From: an uncultured Eubacteriales bacterium
Lineage (GTDB): Bacteria > Bacillota > Clostridia > Christensenellales > Borkfalkiaceae
Assembly (NCBI GenBank): GCA_905207235.1
Contig: CAJLKN010000009.1
Span: forward strand, 1 to 64,000
Direction of reading: 5' to 3'
Length of the DNA: 64,000 nucleotides
Positions 14,995-23,654 of this stretch are shown here, one piece after another. The position numbers and the translations under genes are program-made. Each line of letters opens with the position of its first letter. Position 1 is the stretch's first letter. The notes under the pieces were generated by a model. That model was not told where the DNA came from. It worked only from the letters and a program-made list of their open reading frames with translations, and made no database searches.

Positions 14995-17373
14995 ATGAAA
15001 AAAATCAGACTTTCCTTGATTGCCTCCGCGGCGGCATGCGCGCTTGCGGCTTCGGCAATGGCGATCACCACGGTGGCTGCCGCAGACGAATACAGAGAGG
15101 TTACGCTCACCGGCACTAACGTCTTTTACGCAGGCGTCAGCGGCGCGAAGATTTCTGTCGTAAGGCTGGACGACGCCTTGGCGGAAGAAGGACACCGCGA
15201 TTATACCCTCTTCGAAATAGGCGAAAACCAGACGGTTACTTTCCGTAAAAATCTCGCTTACAACTGGTATTCGTCGGACGAACAGGGCAACGCCCAAAAC
15301 GGAAAATTCAGCATGACGATAGGTTTCGAGGATTTGAACTTCGAAAGTTACACCGTCAGGTTCCAGTCCCAGCAGTACACCAAAACAGAGGACGGCGTTA
15401 CGGACAACTACCTCATTTTCACTCCCGCAGAGGACGGCAGCGCGCTCGAGCTTTACGTTTCCTCCGAAGATACGGTAGAGGACGGCGTGTCTCCCTCGGT
15501 TATGCTCGAAGATTATCTTACAATCAACATTTCTTTCGGCGATTACGTTTCGGGCGATTACAGCCTGATGGTTAACGGTCAGAAAGCGGGCGAATTCGAA
15601 AACGTAAAGCAGAACTATGCGTCATACGTATCTTCTGGTTCCTCCGCGGCGACGCCCATGACGTTCAGCGCAAAATTTGCCGAGGACGCGGATCAGGGCG
15701 TAACCTGCGGCATGATAATGTATGAACTCAACGGACAGAGCTTCGAAATTTTCGGAGCTACCGAAAGCAACGGCGCGGTCAGCGGCGGCGTCATTCACGA
15801 CGACTGTGCCCCCGTCGTATGCCTCGACAGCAATCTCAACTACCTTGAATACGGCGGCTCGATAGATATCGACTACAAGGTAATCGACGTAGTCGCATCT
15901 TCGCCCAGATCGACCCTGAATTACTACGTTCTCACTGCCGACCAGTTCAACGCGACAGATTTTGACTACAACAACACCGATAAGGACGCGGGACTTTTCA
16001 CCGAAGTTACCACGTCGGTCGATGTCAAACTTCTCCGCGACAGCGACACATACGTTCCCTACCTCGACGAGGAGGGCGTTGAAAGAATTGACGGATACAG
16101 AACTTACGGACTTGCAAAAGTCTGCCTTCTCGTAAAGGACACCACGGCGTCCAACGCCCAGCAGGACTACGTCTTTATGGACTGGTACGTCGATGAACAG
16201 TACAAACTCGACCTTGCCGACCTCGAAGAGGGCAAGGCCAGCGCAGATTTCATAAGAATAGTCGATGACGAACGCGGCGCGACGTACGGCGCGGGAATAG
16301 ACAACCTCGACGATTACAAGGCTTACATCGAGCAGGTTGAAATCCAGTACCAGGCGGCAATAGACGCAGCTGCGGAAGAGCAGTACCCCGACGGACTTTA
16401 TGCGGGCTCGTCAAAGTATTTCTATCTTCCCGATTTCTCGGGATATATAACCGATAACCTCGGCGGATATACCGACCTTTCTTACCGCATTTATTACAGC
16501 GCAAGCTCCACCAATTCGACCTCTTCGCTTGCGTACAACAATCTTTCGCTTTCCCTTTCGGAGGCGGGCGTAACATACCGCTTCACAATATTTGCAACGG
16601 ACGCCGCGGGCAACGAAATGTATTATCCCACGACGGACGAAGACGGTTATCTCACCCACAAGTCCATAACGACGGACGATATCTGGGATGAAGATTTCAG
16701 CGACCTGTTGCCCTTCTTCGAAATAACCGTTTCTTACAAATCCGCAACAGTTGAAACGCCCGGGATTCAGTCTATCGGCTATGTCGGCTCGGCATACACC
16801 GACGCCGCGTTCGATATAGACGGCGTGTCAGGCACATATTCTACGGAATACTACCTGTACGTGCTCGACCGCGACACTATGTTCGACGAAACGGGACTTG
16901 AACTCACTTACGACGAAGTCATCGAAAATATCGACGCGCTGTTCTTCAATACTTACAGAGACGGCGTCAACACGAGGCAGTATTTCACGGCAGTCCGCGC
17001 GGCTTCTTCTTTAACGGAGGGCGACCCCGATTACGACAAGTTTGCCGACTATGCATGGGACGCAACAAACGTAACGTTCGTGCCCCAGTCGCCTTCGGAA
17101 TTCTATGTCGTTCGTCTCGTTCTCAAAGATACGGGGCTGTCCAACACGTCGACCGACAGCTTCCTCGTAGTGCGTGCTTCCGCCCGTGCGAACACCATCT
17201 ACGGCGAAGACAACTGGCTTAGCAACAACATAGCTTCAATAGTTCTGTTCAGCGTTGCGGGCGTCTGCTTCGTTGCGCTTATAGTTCTTCTCATAGTCAA
17301 GCCCAAGGACAAGGGCGATATCGATAAAATCGAAATCAAGTCCGCAGGCAAGGATGCAAAGAACAAAAAGTAA
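14995..17373 (+). CDS. Large secreted surface protein with C-terminal membrane anchor
   Basis: 792 residues from ATG 14995. Signal peptide MKKIRLSLIASAAACALAA with cleavage probably near AAADEYRE. The body is acidic, rich in Asp, Tyr, Thr and Ser, with short beta-type segments suggesting tandem immunoglobulin-like folds, but no clear repeats. One transmembrane helix near 755-775 (IVLFSVAGVCFVALIVLLIV), then a Lys-rich cytoplasmic tail. No sortase motif or enzyme motif seen. Function unknown; adhesion or envelope role is a guess. The longer open frame from 14920 would add a non-signal N-terminus, so it was rejected. Shine-Dalgarno is weak (aaagg). Confidence 0.75.
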   Translation: MKKIRLSLIASAAACALAASAMAITTVAAADEYREVTLTGTNVFYAGVSGAKISVVRLDDALAEEGHRDYTLFEIGENQTVTFRKNLAYNWYSSDEQGNAQNGKFSMTIGFEDLNFESYTVRFQSQQYTKTEDGVTDNYLIFTPAEDGSALELYVSSEDTVEDGVSPSVMLEDYLTINISFGDYVSGDYSLMVNGQKAGEFENVKQNYASYVSSGSSAATPMTFSAKFAEDADQGVTCGMIMYELNGQSFEIFGATESNGAVSGGVIHDDCAPVVCLDSNLNYLEYGGSIDIDYKVIDVVASSPRSTLNYYVLTADQFNATDFDYNNTDKDAGLFTEVTTSVDVKLLRDSDTYVPYLDEEGVERIDGYRTYGLAKVCLLVKDTTASNAQQDYVFMDWYVDEQYKLDLADLEEGKASADFIRIVDDERGATYGAGIDNLDDYKAYIEQVEIQYQAAIDAAAEEQYPDGLYAGSSKYFYLPDFSGYITDNLGGYTDLSYRIYYSASSTNSTSSLAYNNLSLSLSEAGVTYRFTIFATDAAGNEMYYPTTDEDGYLTHKSITTDDIWDEDFSDLLPFFEITVSYKSATVETPGIQSIGYVGSAYTDAAFDIDGVSGTYSTEYYLYVLDRDTMFDETGLELTYDEVIENIDALFFNTYRDGVNTRQYFTAVRAASSLTEGDPDYDKFADYAWDATNVTFVPQSPSEFYVVRLVLKDTGLSNTSTDSFLVVRASARANTIYGEDNWLSNNIASIVLFSVAGVCFVALIVLLIVKPKDKGDIDKIEIKSAGKDAKNKK

Positions 17374-17397
17374 ATTTAAAGTTTAATGCATGATGAA

Positions 17398-17435
17398 AGG
17401 CGGAGCCGCAATCTGCGGCTCCGCCTGAATTATTT
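17398..17435 (+). terminator. Hairpin after the surface protein gene
   Basis: A 13-bp stem (17398-17410 with 17414-17426) with a 3-nt loop, then gaattattt. The T-tract is short. Confidence 0.65.
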
Positions 17436-17763
17436 CCGCCTTATATCAGCTTAAAAATCCTTTTATGCCGCCTGTCTTGCATTCTCATCGTGCGGGCGAC
17501 TGTCCTGCGCGTGTGGTTTGAGATTATCTGTTCAGATTGTCAATTAATACTTTTTTATTGTTGTACGGGCATAAGCGGCAATACGTGCCTTATTTTGTGC
17601 AAAAAATGGGGTTTGAGCGTGATTGTTGGCGATTTTAAGGCTTTTTACTTAAAATTAACCATTGACAACTGCAAATTTTCAATGTAAAATATAAAGAAGA
17701 TAATAGTATATAATATAGTAATATAAACTAACACGGCAAAATTAACGACGTAAAGGTTAATGT
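17436..17763 (+). promoter_or_regulatory. Intergenic stretch with the GGDEF gene promoter
   Basis: TTGACA (17662-17667), 17 bp, TAAAAT (17685-17690) make a good sigma-A promoter, with a leader of about 67 nt to ATG 17764. A 65-codon frame at 17490-17687 has no Shine-Dalgarno and contains the promoter, so it is not called. Nothing else is seen. Confidence 0.75.
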
Positions 17764-18876
17764 ATGGAAAACTGCGGTTATAACGTCAAAAATTTTGAAT
17801 ATTTTTCGGGGCGCGACCTGTCTTACGCTTTCGACACTCTTACGGGCGTCCTCAAACGCGAAGAAATTATCGGTTACGTAAATTATCTTATATCGCAAAA
17901 CAAGCCTTTCGCGTTCGCGATAGCCGATATAGATAATTTCAAAACGGTCAACGATACGTACGGACACGTGCGCGGCGACGTCGCTCTCGGCGCAATGGCA
18001 AAGTATCTTTGCAAAAAGTGCGGCAAGGCGGGCGTTGTCGGCAGGTACGGCGGCGACGAATTCATGCTCGTTTTGGAGGGATATTCCGAATATAAGGAAA
18101 TATGGTCGATAGGACACTCCATAAACATGGACATCGGAAGCGTCAGACCCGAAGGTTGCAAAGGGCTTTCCATGACAATAACCATGGGCGTATGCCGTTT
18201 CCCTATGGACGCTAAAAGTTATGCCGACCTTCTTACGCTCGCCGACAAAGCGCTTTACCGCGGCAAGATGAAGGGGCGCAACTGCTTTATAATTTATCTC
18301 GAAGAAAAGCACAAGGATATAAACATTAACGACATAATAGAGCGCAAATATTCGGGAATGTTGCTATGTTCGAGGGTGTTCACTTATCTCACTTCGTCGC
18401 ACGACATATCTTCGGGCATAGAGACGCTTTTCCGCCGCATAGTAGCGTATTTCATGGTTGACCACATATGCGTGGAAACGCGCAAGGGCATGAATTTTCA
18501 GGTAATTCACAAACTGTCCAAACTGCGCGAATTCAACCGCCTCGATTATGACGAGGTAAGCAGCCTTCTGAACAATGCGGGGCTGGCTTACTTCAACAAG
18601 ATAGAAAATTTGCGGGACGAAGATTACGGACCTGTAATCAAGGACATAAAGGACCAGCAGATAAGTTCGGGCGTTTACTGCCGCATTGCCGCCTACGACA
18701 AGGAATACGGTTACATCAGGGTCGATATGACCGACACCGTGAGAATATGGCAGCAGGACGAGATAAACGTAATAATAATCGCGGCGAACACGATTGGTCT
18801 TATGCTCTATTACCAGGGCAAGACAATCGACGAATTGCCCGTTTGTCAGCCTACGTTCGTCGGGGGCGAAGAATAA
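17764..18876 (+). CDS. GGDEF protein (probable diguanylate cyclase) with C-terminal GAF-like region
   Basis: 370 residues, no transmembrane segment. The GGDEF domain comes first (about 22-185): DIDNFKTVNDTYGH holds the metal-binding Asp, and RYGGDEF (94-100) is the intact active site, so c-di-GMP synthesis is likely. The position of the RxxD inhibitory site five residues before GGDEF reads CGKA, so product feedback at that site is lost. Residues 200-355 resemble a GAF-like sensor, an unusual order since sensors usually precede GGDEF. Weak Shine-Dalgarno (aaaggt). Single-gene unit with a clear promoter and terminator. No EAL or PilZ gene nearby. Confidence 0.85.
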   Translation: MENCGYNVKNFEYFSGRDLSYAFDTLTGVLKREEIIGYVNYLISQNKPFAFAIADIDNFKTVNDTYGHVRGDVALGAMAKYLCKKCGKAGVVGRYGGDEFMLVLEGYSEYKEIWSIGHSINMDIGSVRPEGCKGLSMTITMGVCRFPMDAKSYADLLTLADKALYRGKMKGRNCFIIYLEEKHKDININDIIERKYSGMLLCSRVFTYLTSSHDISSGIETLFRRIVAYFMVDHICVETRKGMNFQVIHKLSKLREFNRLDYDEVSSLLNNAGLAYFNKIENLRDEDYGPVIKDIKDQQISSGVYCRIAAYDKEYGYIRVDMTDTVRIWQQDEINVIIIAANTIGLMLYYQGKTIDELPVCQPTFVGGEE

Positions 18877-18884
18877 GACGTCAG

Positions 18885-18918
18885 ATCGCGGAGTTTTTTC
18901 AAACTCCGCGATTTTTTT
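18885..18918 (+). terminator. Rho-independent terminator of the GGDEF gene
   Basis: A perfect 12-bp stem (18885-18896 with 18901-18912), 4-nt loop, then tttttt. Confidence 0.9.
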
Positions 18919-18938
18919 GCGCAAAAAGCGTATAGTTC

Positions 18939-18967
18939 TTGCAATTTTATACAATATCTGGTATAAT
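18939..18967 (+). promoter_or_regulatory. Sigma-A promoter of the topoisomerase operon
   Basis: TTGCAA (18939-18944), 17 bp, TATAAT (18962-18967), the same hexamers as the cysK promoter. A small hairpin (gtgtgc..gcacac, about 18988-19004) lies in the leader. Confidence 0.8.
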
Positions 18968-19023
18968 ATTGAAAATAATGTACAATGGGTGTGCGCTCTG
19001 CACACTTTAATTACGGAAAGAAC

Positions 19024-21099
19024 ATGGCAGAAAAAAGTTATAACGCAAACGATCTGAAAATTCTCGAAGGGCTGGAGGCGGTGCGCGTCCGTCCCGGCAT
19101 GTACATCGGCTCGACGGGGGCAAAGGGACTGCACCACATTCTGTGGGAGATTGTCGATAACTCCATCGACGAGGCGGCGAATGGCTACGCCGACGAGATT
19201 ACGGTAACTCTCCATTCCGACGGCTCTGCATCCGTCGAGGACAACGGCAGAGGCATGCCCACCGACATCAACACCAAGGCGAAGATGAGCGGCGTCGAAC
19301 TTATATTCACCAAGCTGCACGCGGGCGGTAAGTTCGACAGCGAAAATTATGCCTTTTCGGGCGGTCTGCACGGCGTGGGCGCTTCGGTTACCAATGCTCT
19401 TTCCAAGTGGCTCGAGGTAGAAGTTTACCGCAAGACGGTTTATAAAATGCGCTTCGAGAGCCACTACGACAAACAGCGTTCAAAGTGGATGTGCGGCATT
19501 CCCGTTTCGCCCTTGCAGAACACGGGCGAGAAAACGACAAAGAAGGGCACATATGTAAGGTTCATGCCCGACAAGGACGTCTTCGAGACGGTGGAATGGA
19601 ATTACGACACCGTTGCAAAAAGGCTCAAAGAGCTTGCGTTTCTGAATAAGGGCGTAAAGATAAATCTGCGCGACAGGCGCAAACTTTTCCGCGAGGAAGA
19701 GGAGACGGGCGACGACGGCGAAACCATTGTCAAAAAAGTTCCTCTGCCCGACAGGGAGGACGTAAGTTTCAGATACGACGGCGGTCTCGTCGATTTTGTG
19801 AAATACCTCACCGACGGCAAGACGGCGCTCTATCAGACGCCCATATATTATTCCGCAATCAAGGATATCAAGGTCAAGGGCGCGCCCGTCGGCAAGATTA
19901 AAATAGAATTCGCCCTCTGCCACACCAAGGACGATGACGAAAGCATGTATTCCTTCGTCAACAATATCTCCACGGTCGAGGGCGGCTATCACGAGACGGG
20001 CTTTTACAACGGACTTTTAAAGTCTGTAAACGACTATGCCCGCGCCAACGGCTTTCTTAAAGCCAAGGAACCTTCATTTGTCGCCGACGACGTAAAGGAG
20101 GGGCTGACCGCCGTTCTCGCCGTCAAGATGAACAACGTCGAGTTCGAGGGGCAGACCAAGACCAAGCTGGGCAATCCCGAGGCAAAGCCCGCCGTAGAGC
20201 AGGCGGTAACCGAGGGGCTGACCGCCCTTATGAACACGCGCGGCAACAAGCCCGTGTTCGACGAGATGGCTAAAAAGGCGAAGTTCGCCGCCGACGACAG
20301 AATAAAGCACCGCGCCGAGCGCGACGTTGCCAAAGCCGCTTCGGAAAACGACGGCTTGAATTTGGTCGGCAAGCTCGCCGCATGTTCGGGCAAAAATCCC
20401 GAGCTCAACGAACTTTTCATAGTCGAGGGCGACTCCGCGGGCGGCACGGCAAAGCAGGCGAGAGTTAGGCAGTATCAGTCTATTCTGCCGCTCAGGGGCA
20501 AACCTCTGAACGTGCAGAAAAAGAGCGCGCTTCAGGCGCTTCAGAACGAAGAATTGAAAACTCTCGTTTCGGCGATAGGCGCGGGTTTCAACCGCTCCTT
20601 CGACGTGGAAAAGAGCAGATATAAAAAGGTTATCATTCTTTCCGATGCCGACCAGGACGGACTTCATATCCGCTGCATTCTTTTGACATTCTTTTTCAAG
20701 TACATGCGCGACCTCGTCAAGGCGGGCTGCGTGTATATAGGCATGCCGCCCCTATATAAGGTGTATAAGCGCGACGAAGTCGAATATGCTTACGACGATA
20801 AAGAGCTCGACGAGGCGATAAAAAAGATAGGCAAGGGCTACCAGATACAAAGGTATAAAGGTCTCGGCGAAATGTCCGCCGAGCAGCTGTGGGATACGAC
20901 TATGAACCCCGCCACGCGCAACCTCATACAGGTAACTATTGAGGATTCCGCGGCGGCTGCGGAAGTCATAGACATGCTCATGGGCGACAAGGTCGAGGGC
21001 AGAAAGCAGTTCCTTTCCGAAAACGCCAACTTCAACAAGGTTGACGGATTTATAGAAAAGGTCAATTTCAAACAAGAGGAAAGGGAGGGCGATGACTGA
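19024..21099 (+). CDS. Type IIA DNA topoisomerase subunit B (GyrB/ParE family)
   Basis: ATPase subunit, 691 residues from ATG 19024 (ggaaag upstream; the frame opens at 18985). GHKL ATPase: EIVDNSIDEA, EDNGRGMP, and the GGLHGVGASVTNALS loop. TOPRIM: EGDSAGG and DADQDG. KPLN and the C-terminal QRYKGLGEM are intact. It works with the A subunit whose gene overlaps by 1 nt. Gyrase or topoisomerase IV cannot be decided from this chain alone; the partner lacks a canonical GyrA box, which favours topoisomerase IV or a divergent enzyme. It is not next to dnaA/recF, where gyrB usually lies. Confidence 0.9.
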   Translation: MAEKSYNANDLKILEGLEAVRVRPGMYIGSTGAKGLHHILWEIVDNSIDEAANGYADEITVTLHSDGSASVEDNGRGMPTDINTKAKMSGVELIFTKLHAGGKFDSENYAFSGGLHGVGASVTNALSKWLEVEVYRKTVYKMRFESHYDKQRSKWMCGIPVSPLQNTGEKTTKKGTYVRFMPDKDVFETVEWNYDTVAKRLKELAFLNKGVKINLRDRRKLFREEEETGDDGETIVKKVPLPDREDVSFRYDGGLVDFVKYLTDGKTALYQTPIYYSAIKDIKVKGAPVGKIKIEFALCHTKDDDESMYSFVNNISTVEGGYHETGFYNGLLKSVNDYARANGFLKAKEPSFVADDVKEGLTAVLAVKMNNVEFEGQTKTKLGNPEAKPAVEQAVTEGLTALMNTRGNKPVFDEMAKKAKFAADDRIKHRAERDVAKAASENDGLNLVGKLAACSGKNPELNELFIVEGDSAGGTAKQARVRQYQSILPLRGKPLNVQKKSALQALQNEELKTLVSAIGAGFNRSFDVEKSRYKKVIILSDADQDGLHIRCILLTFFFKYMRDLVKAGCVYIGMPPLYKVYKRDEVEYAYDDKELDEAIKKIGKGYQIQRYKGLGEMSAEQLWDTTMNPATRNLIQVTIEDSAAAAEVIDMLMGDKVEGRKQFLSENANFNKVDGFIEKVNFKQEEREGDD

Positions 21100-23585
21100 T
21101 GGCTAAAAAGAATAACGACAGTTTTCAGACTTCCATTCCTCAGGGCAACGTATTCGTAACGCCGCTCGAGGAGGTAATGCCTTCGGCGATGCTGCCTTAC
21201 GCCGAGTTCGTCATACTCGACAGAGCTCTTCCCAGAGTTGAGGACGGGCTTAAACCCGTTCAGAGGCGCATACTCTACACCATGATGGAAATGGGGCTCA
21301 CGCCCGACAAGCCGCACAAAAAGTCGGCGAGAATTGTCGGCGACTGCATGGGTAAATATCACCCCCACGGCGACAGTTCGGTCTATGACGCTATGGTCAG
21401 AATGGCGCAGGATTTCAACATGCGCATGCCTCTCGTCAACGGACACGGCAACTTCGGCTCGGTCGACGGCGACCCCGCCGCGGCAATGCGTTACACCGAA
21501 GCGAGGCTCGAACCCCTCGCCCTCGAACTGTTGAGGGATATCGATAAGGAGACTGTGCCCTTTTCCTTCAACTTCGACGACAGTCTTTTAGAGCCCGACA
21601 TTCTCCCCGGCAGATTTCCCAATCTTTTGGTGAACGGCGCCAACGGCATAGCCGTCGGTCTTGCGACCAATATACCCACTCACAACCTATCCGAAGTTAT
21701 CGAAGGCGCGTGCGCCATGATAGACCGCCCCAGAATAACTTTGGAGGAGATGATGCAGATCATCCCCGGACCCGACTTTCCTACGGGCGGTTTCATAATA
21801 GAAAACGAACTCAGACAGGCATATAAGACGGGCAAAGGCAAAATCACGCTGCGCGCGAAGTACTCCGTAGAGCAGGGCGACAACGGCAAAAAGCTCATCG
21901 TTTTCACCGAGCTGCCCTATCAGACAAACAAGGCGGAGCTTCTGCGCAAAATTATGCTCATGCGCGAAGAAAAGAAGGATATCCTCTCGGGGATATCCGA
22001 CATAGTCGATGAATCCGACCGCACGGGCATGCGCGCCGTCATTGTCTGCAAAAAGGACGCGGACGTCGACAGCATACTCGCATACCTCCTCAAATATACC
22101 GACCTCGAGTGCACTTTCGGCATAAACATGGTCGCGATTGCGGGCGGCAAGCCGCAGCAACTCGGGCTTCTGGACGTTTTAAGGTATTATATCGACTACC
22201 AGCGCAAAGTCGTGGTGCGCAGAACCAAGTACGATTTGAAGCAGGCGGAAGCGCGCTGCCACATTCTGGAAGGACTTATCGTCGGCGTCCACAACATAGA
22301 CGAAGTAGTGGAAATAATCAAAAAGGCGGACTCCACGCCCGACGCGAGGAGAAAGCTGATGGAGCGGTTCGCCCTCTCCGAAAAGCAGGCGCAGGCAATA
22401 CTCGATTTAAGGCTGGCGCGCCTCACCAAGCTGGAAGTTACAAAGCTCGAACAGGAGCTCAAAGAACTGCGCGAAAAGATAGAGCTTTACAAAGCCATAC
22501 TCGCCTCCAAAGAGCGTCAGATGGGCATAGTAAAGCGCGAACTGCGCGAAATAAAGAATAAATATCCCTGCCCGAGAAAGAGCGTAATCGTTCCCTCGGC
22601 GGACAAGATAAACGTTTACAGACAGGACGTAAAGCGCCCTTCCACCGAATGGATTGCGGCGATAACCGCGTCGGACAACATAAAGTTCATGCAAAAGGTT
22701 GACTTCGACGCAAAGGCGGGCAAGCCTCTGCCTCAGTCTGCTAAGCAGGATATAATGTTCAGGCAGACGCTGGCCTGCAAGTCGGACGGCGTGCTTTTAG
22801 GTTTTACCAACTACGGCAACGCCGTAAGGCTCAACCTCGAACAGTTCGACGACGTCGAATTCAGGGGCGGCGGCATAAAGCTCAAATCTTTCTACGAAGC
22901 GGCTCTCAACGGCGAAAAGATAGTAAAACTTTTCGATATAACCGAGGGGCTGCCCGAAGGCGACGTGCTCTTCTTTACCCAGCAGGGCACGGTCAAGCGC
23001 AGCGAATGGTCGGAATACGGCGTGGGCAAGGGGGTATTCCCCGCAATCAAGTTAAAGACGGGCGACGAAGTAATAAACGTAGAAAGTTTTGTCTTTGACG
23101 ACTTCACCACAATGTTCCTCGTAACGCGCGGGGGCATATGCCTCAACGCGGCGACGGACGATATCCCCTGTCAGGGCAGAACGGCTACGGGCGTAAGGGG
23201 AATGCTCGTCGACAGCGACGACAGCGTAATCTTCGCAACGCAGATAAACGGCGAGGGCGAAATAATAATCATAACGGACAAAGGTCTGTTCAAGAGGGTG
23301 GTATCTTCCATTATCGACCCGCTTTCGCGCGGCAGAAAGGGCGTTATGATAACCGATGCGCAGTCGTCGGTAATATTTGCCGACTATGTTACGGTGCCTT
23401 ATACCATTGCGGTAATCAACGCCGACGCGTCGGTTGCGGAAGTGCAGACGGAAGAAATCTCAATAGAAGCGCGCCCTTCCAAGGGCAAAAAGCTCAGGCG
23501 TTCGGACATAACCGACGTCAGAAAGGCTGTCGCCCTCAAATACAAAACGCAGTACCCCGACGGCAACATGCAGATTAAATTTTAA
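21099..23585 (+). CDS. Type IIA DNA topoisomerase subunit A (GyrA/ParC family)
   Basis: DNA-cleaving subunit, 828 residues. Catalytic Tyr132 in AMRYTEAR, with KKSARIVGDCMGKYHPHGDS (74-93) in the winged-helix region that also forms the quinolone-sensitive site. The C-terminal half (about 500-810) has beta-pinwheel-type blades (VLLGFTNYGNAVRLN, RTATGVRGML), but the usual GyrA box QRRGGKG is not visible in blade 1. This leans toward topoisomerase IV-like decatenation rather than supercoiling. ATG 21099 follows agggaggg and overlaps the B-subunit stop by 1 nt, so equal synthesis is likely. Confidence 0.9.
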   Translation: MAKKNNDSFQTSIPQGNVFVTPLEEVMPSAMLPYAEFVILDRALPRVEDGLKPVQRRILYTMMEMGLTPDKPHKKSARIVGDCMGKYHPHGDSSVYDAMVRMAQDFNMRMPLVNGHGNFGSVDGDPAAAMRYTEARLEPLALELLRDIDKETVPFSFNFDDSLLEPDILPGRFPNLLVNGANGIAVGLATNIPTHNLSEVIEGACAMIDRPRITLEEMMQIIPGPDFPTGGFIIENELRQAYKTGKGKITLRAKYSVEQGDNGKKLIVFTELPYQTNKAELLRKIMLMREEKKDILSGISDIVDESDRTGMRAVIVCKKDADVDSILAYLLKYTDLECTFGINMVAIAGGKPQQLGLLDVLRYYIDYQRKVVVRRTKYDLKQAEARCHILEGLIVGVHNIDEVVEIIKKADSTPDARRKLMERFALSEKQAQAILDLRLARLTKLEVTKLEQELKELREKIELYKAILASKERQMGIVKRELREIKNKYPCPRKSVIVPSADKINVYRQDVKRPSTEWIAAITASDNIKFMQKVDFDAKAGKPLPQSAKQDIMFRQTLACKSDGVLLGFTNYGNAVRLNLEQFDDVEFRGGGIKLKSFYEAALNGEKIVKLFDITEGLPEGDVLFFTQQGTVKRSEWSEYGVGKGVFPAIKLKTGDEVINVESFVFDDFTTMFLVTRGGICLNAATDDIPCQGRTATGVRGMLVDSDDSVIFATQINGEGEIIIITDKGLFKRVVSSIIDPLSRGRKGVMITDAQSSVIFADYVTVPYTIAVINADASVAEVQTEEISIEARPSKGKKLRRSDITDVRKAVALKYKTQYPDGNMQIKF

Positions 23586-23592
23586 AAATTGC

Positions 23593-23621
23593 CCGCGCGG
23601 CGCGCAAAACGCGCCGCGCGG
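23593..23621 (+). terminator. GC-rich hairpin between topoisomerase operon and ade
   Basis: A perfect 12-bp stem (23593-23604 with 23610-23621) and 5-nt loop, but followed by cggaaaaaata with no T-tract. It may be a weak terminator or an RNA-processing hairpin, so ade could be partly co-transcribed. Confidence 0.5.
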
Positions 23622-23654
23622 CGGAAAAAATAATAACGGCAAAGGAAGAATATT

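Noticed and set aside
17490..17687. 65-codon ORF upstream of the GGDEF gene
   Set aside because: No Shine-Dalgarno, and a near-consensus promoter lies inside it.
18364..19464. 366-codon - strand frame across the GGDEF/topoisomerase junction
   Set aside because: It spans two well-supported + strand genes, a terminator and a promoter.
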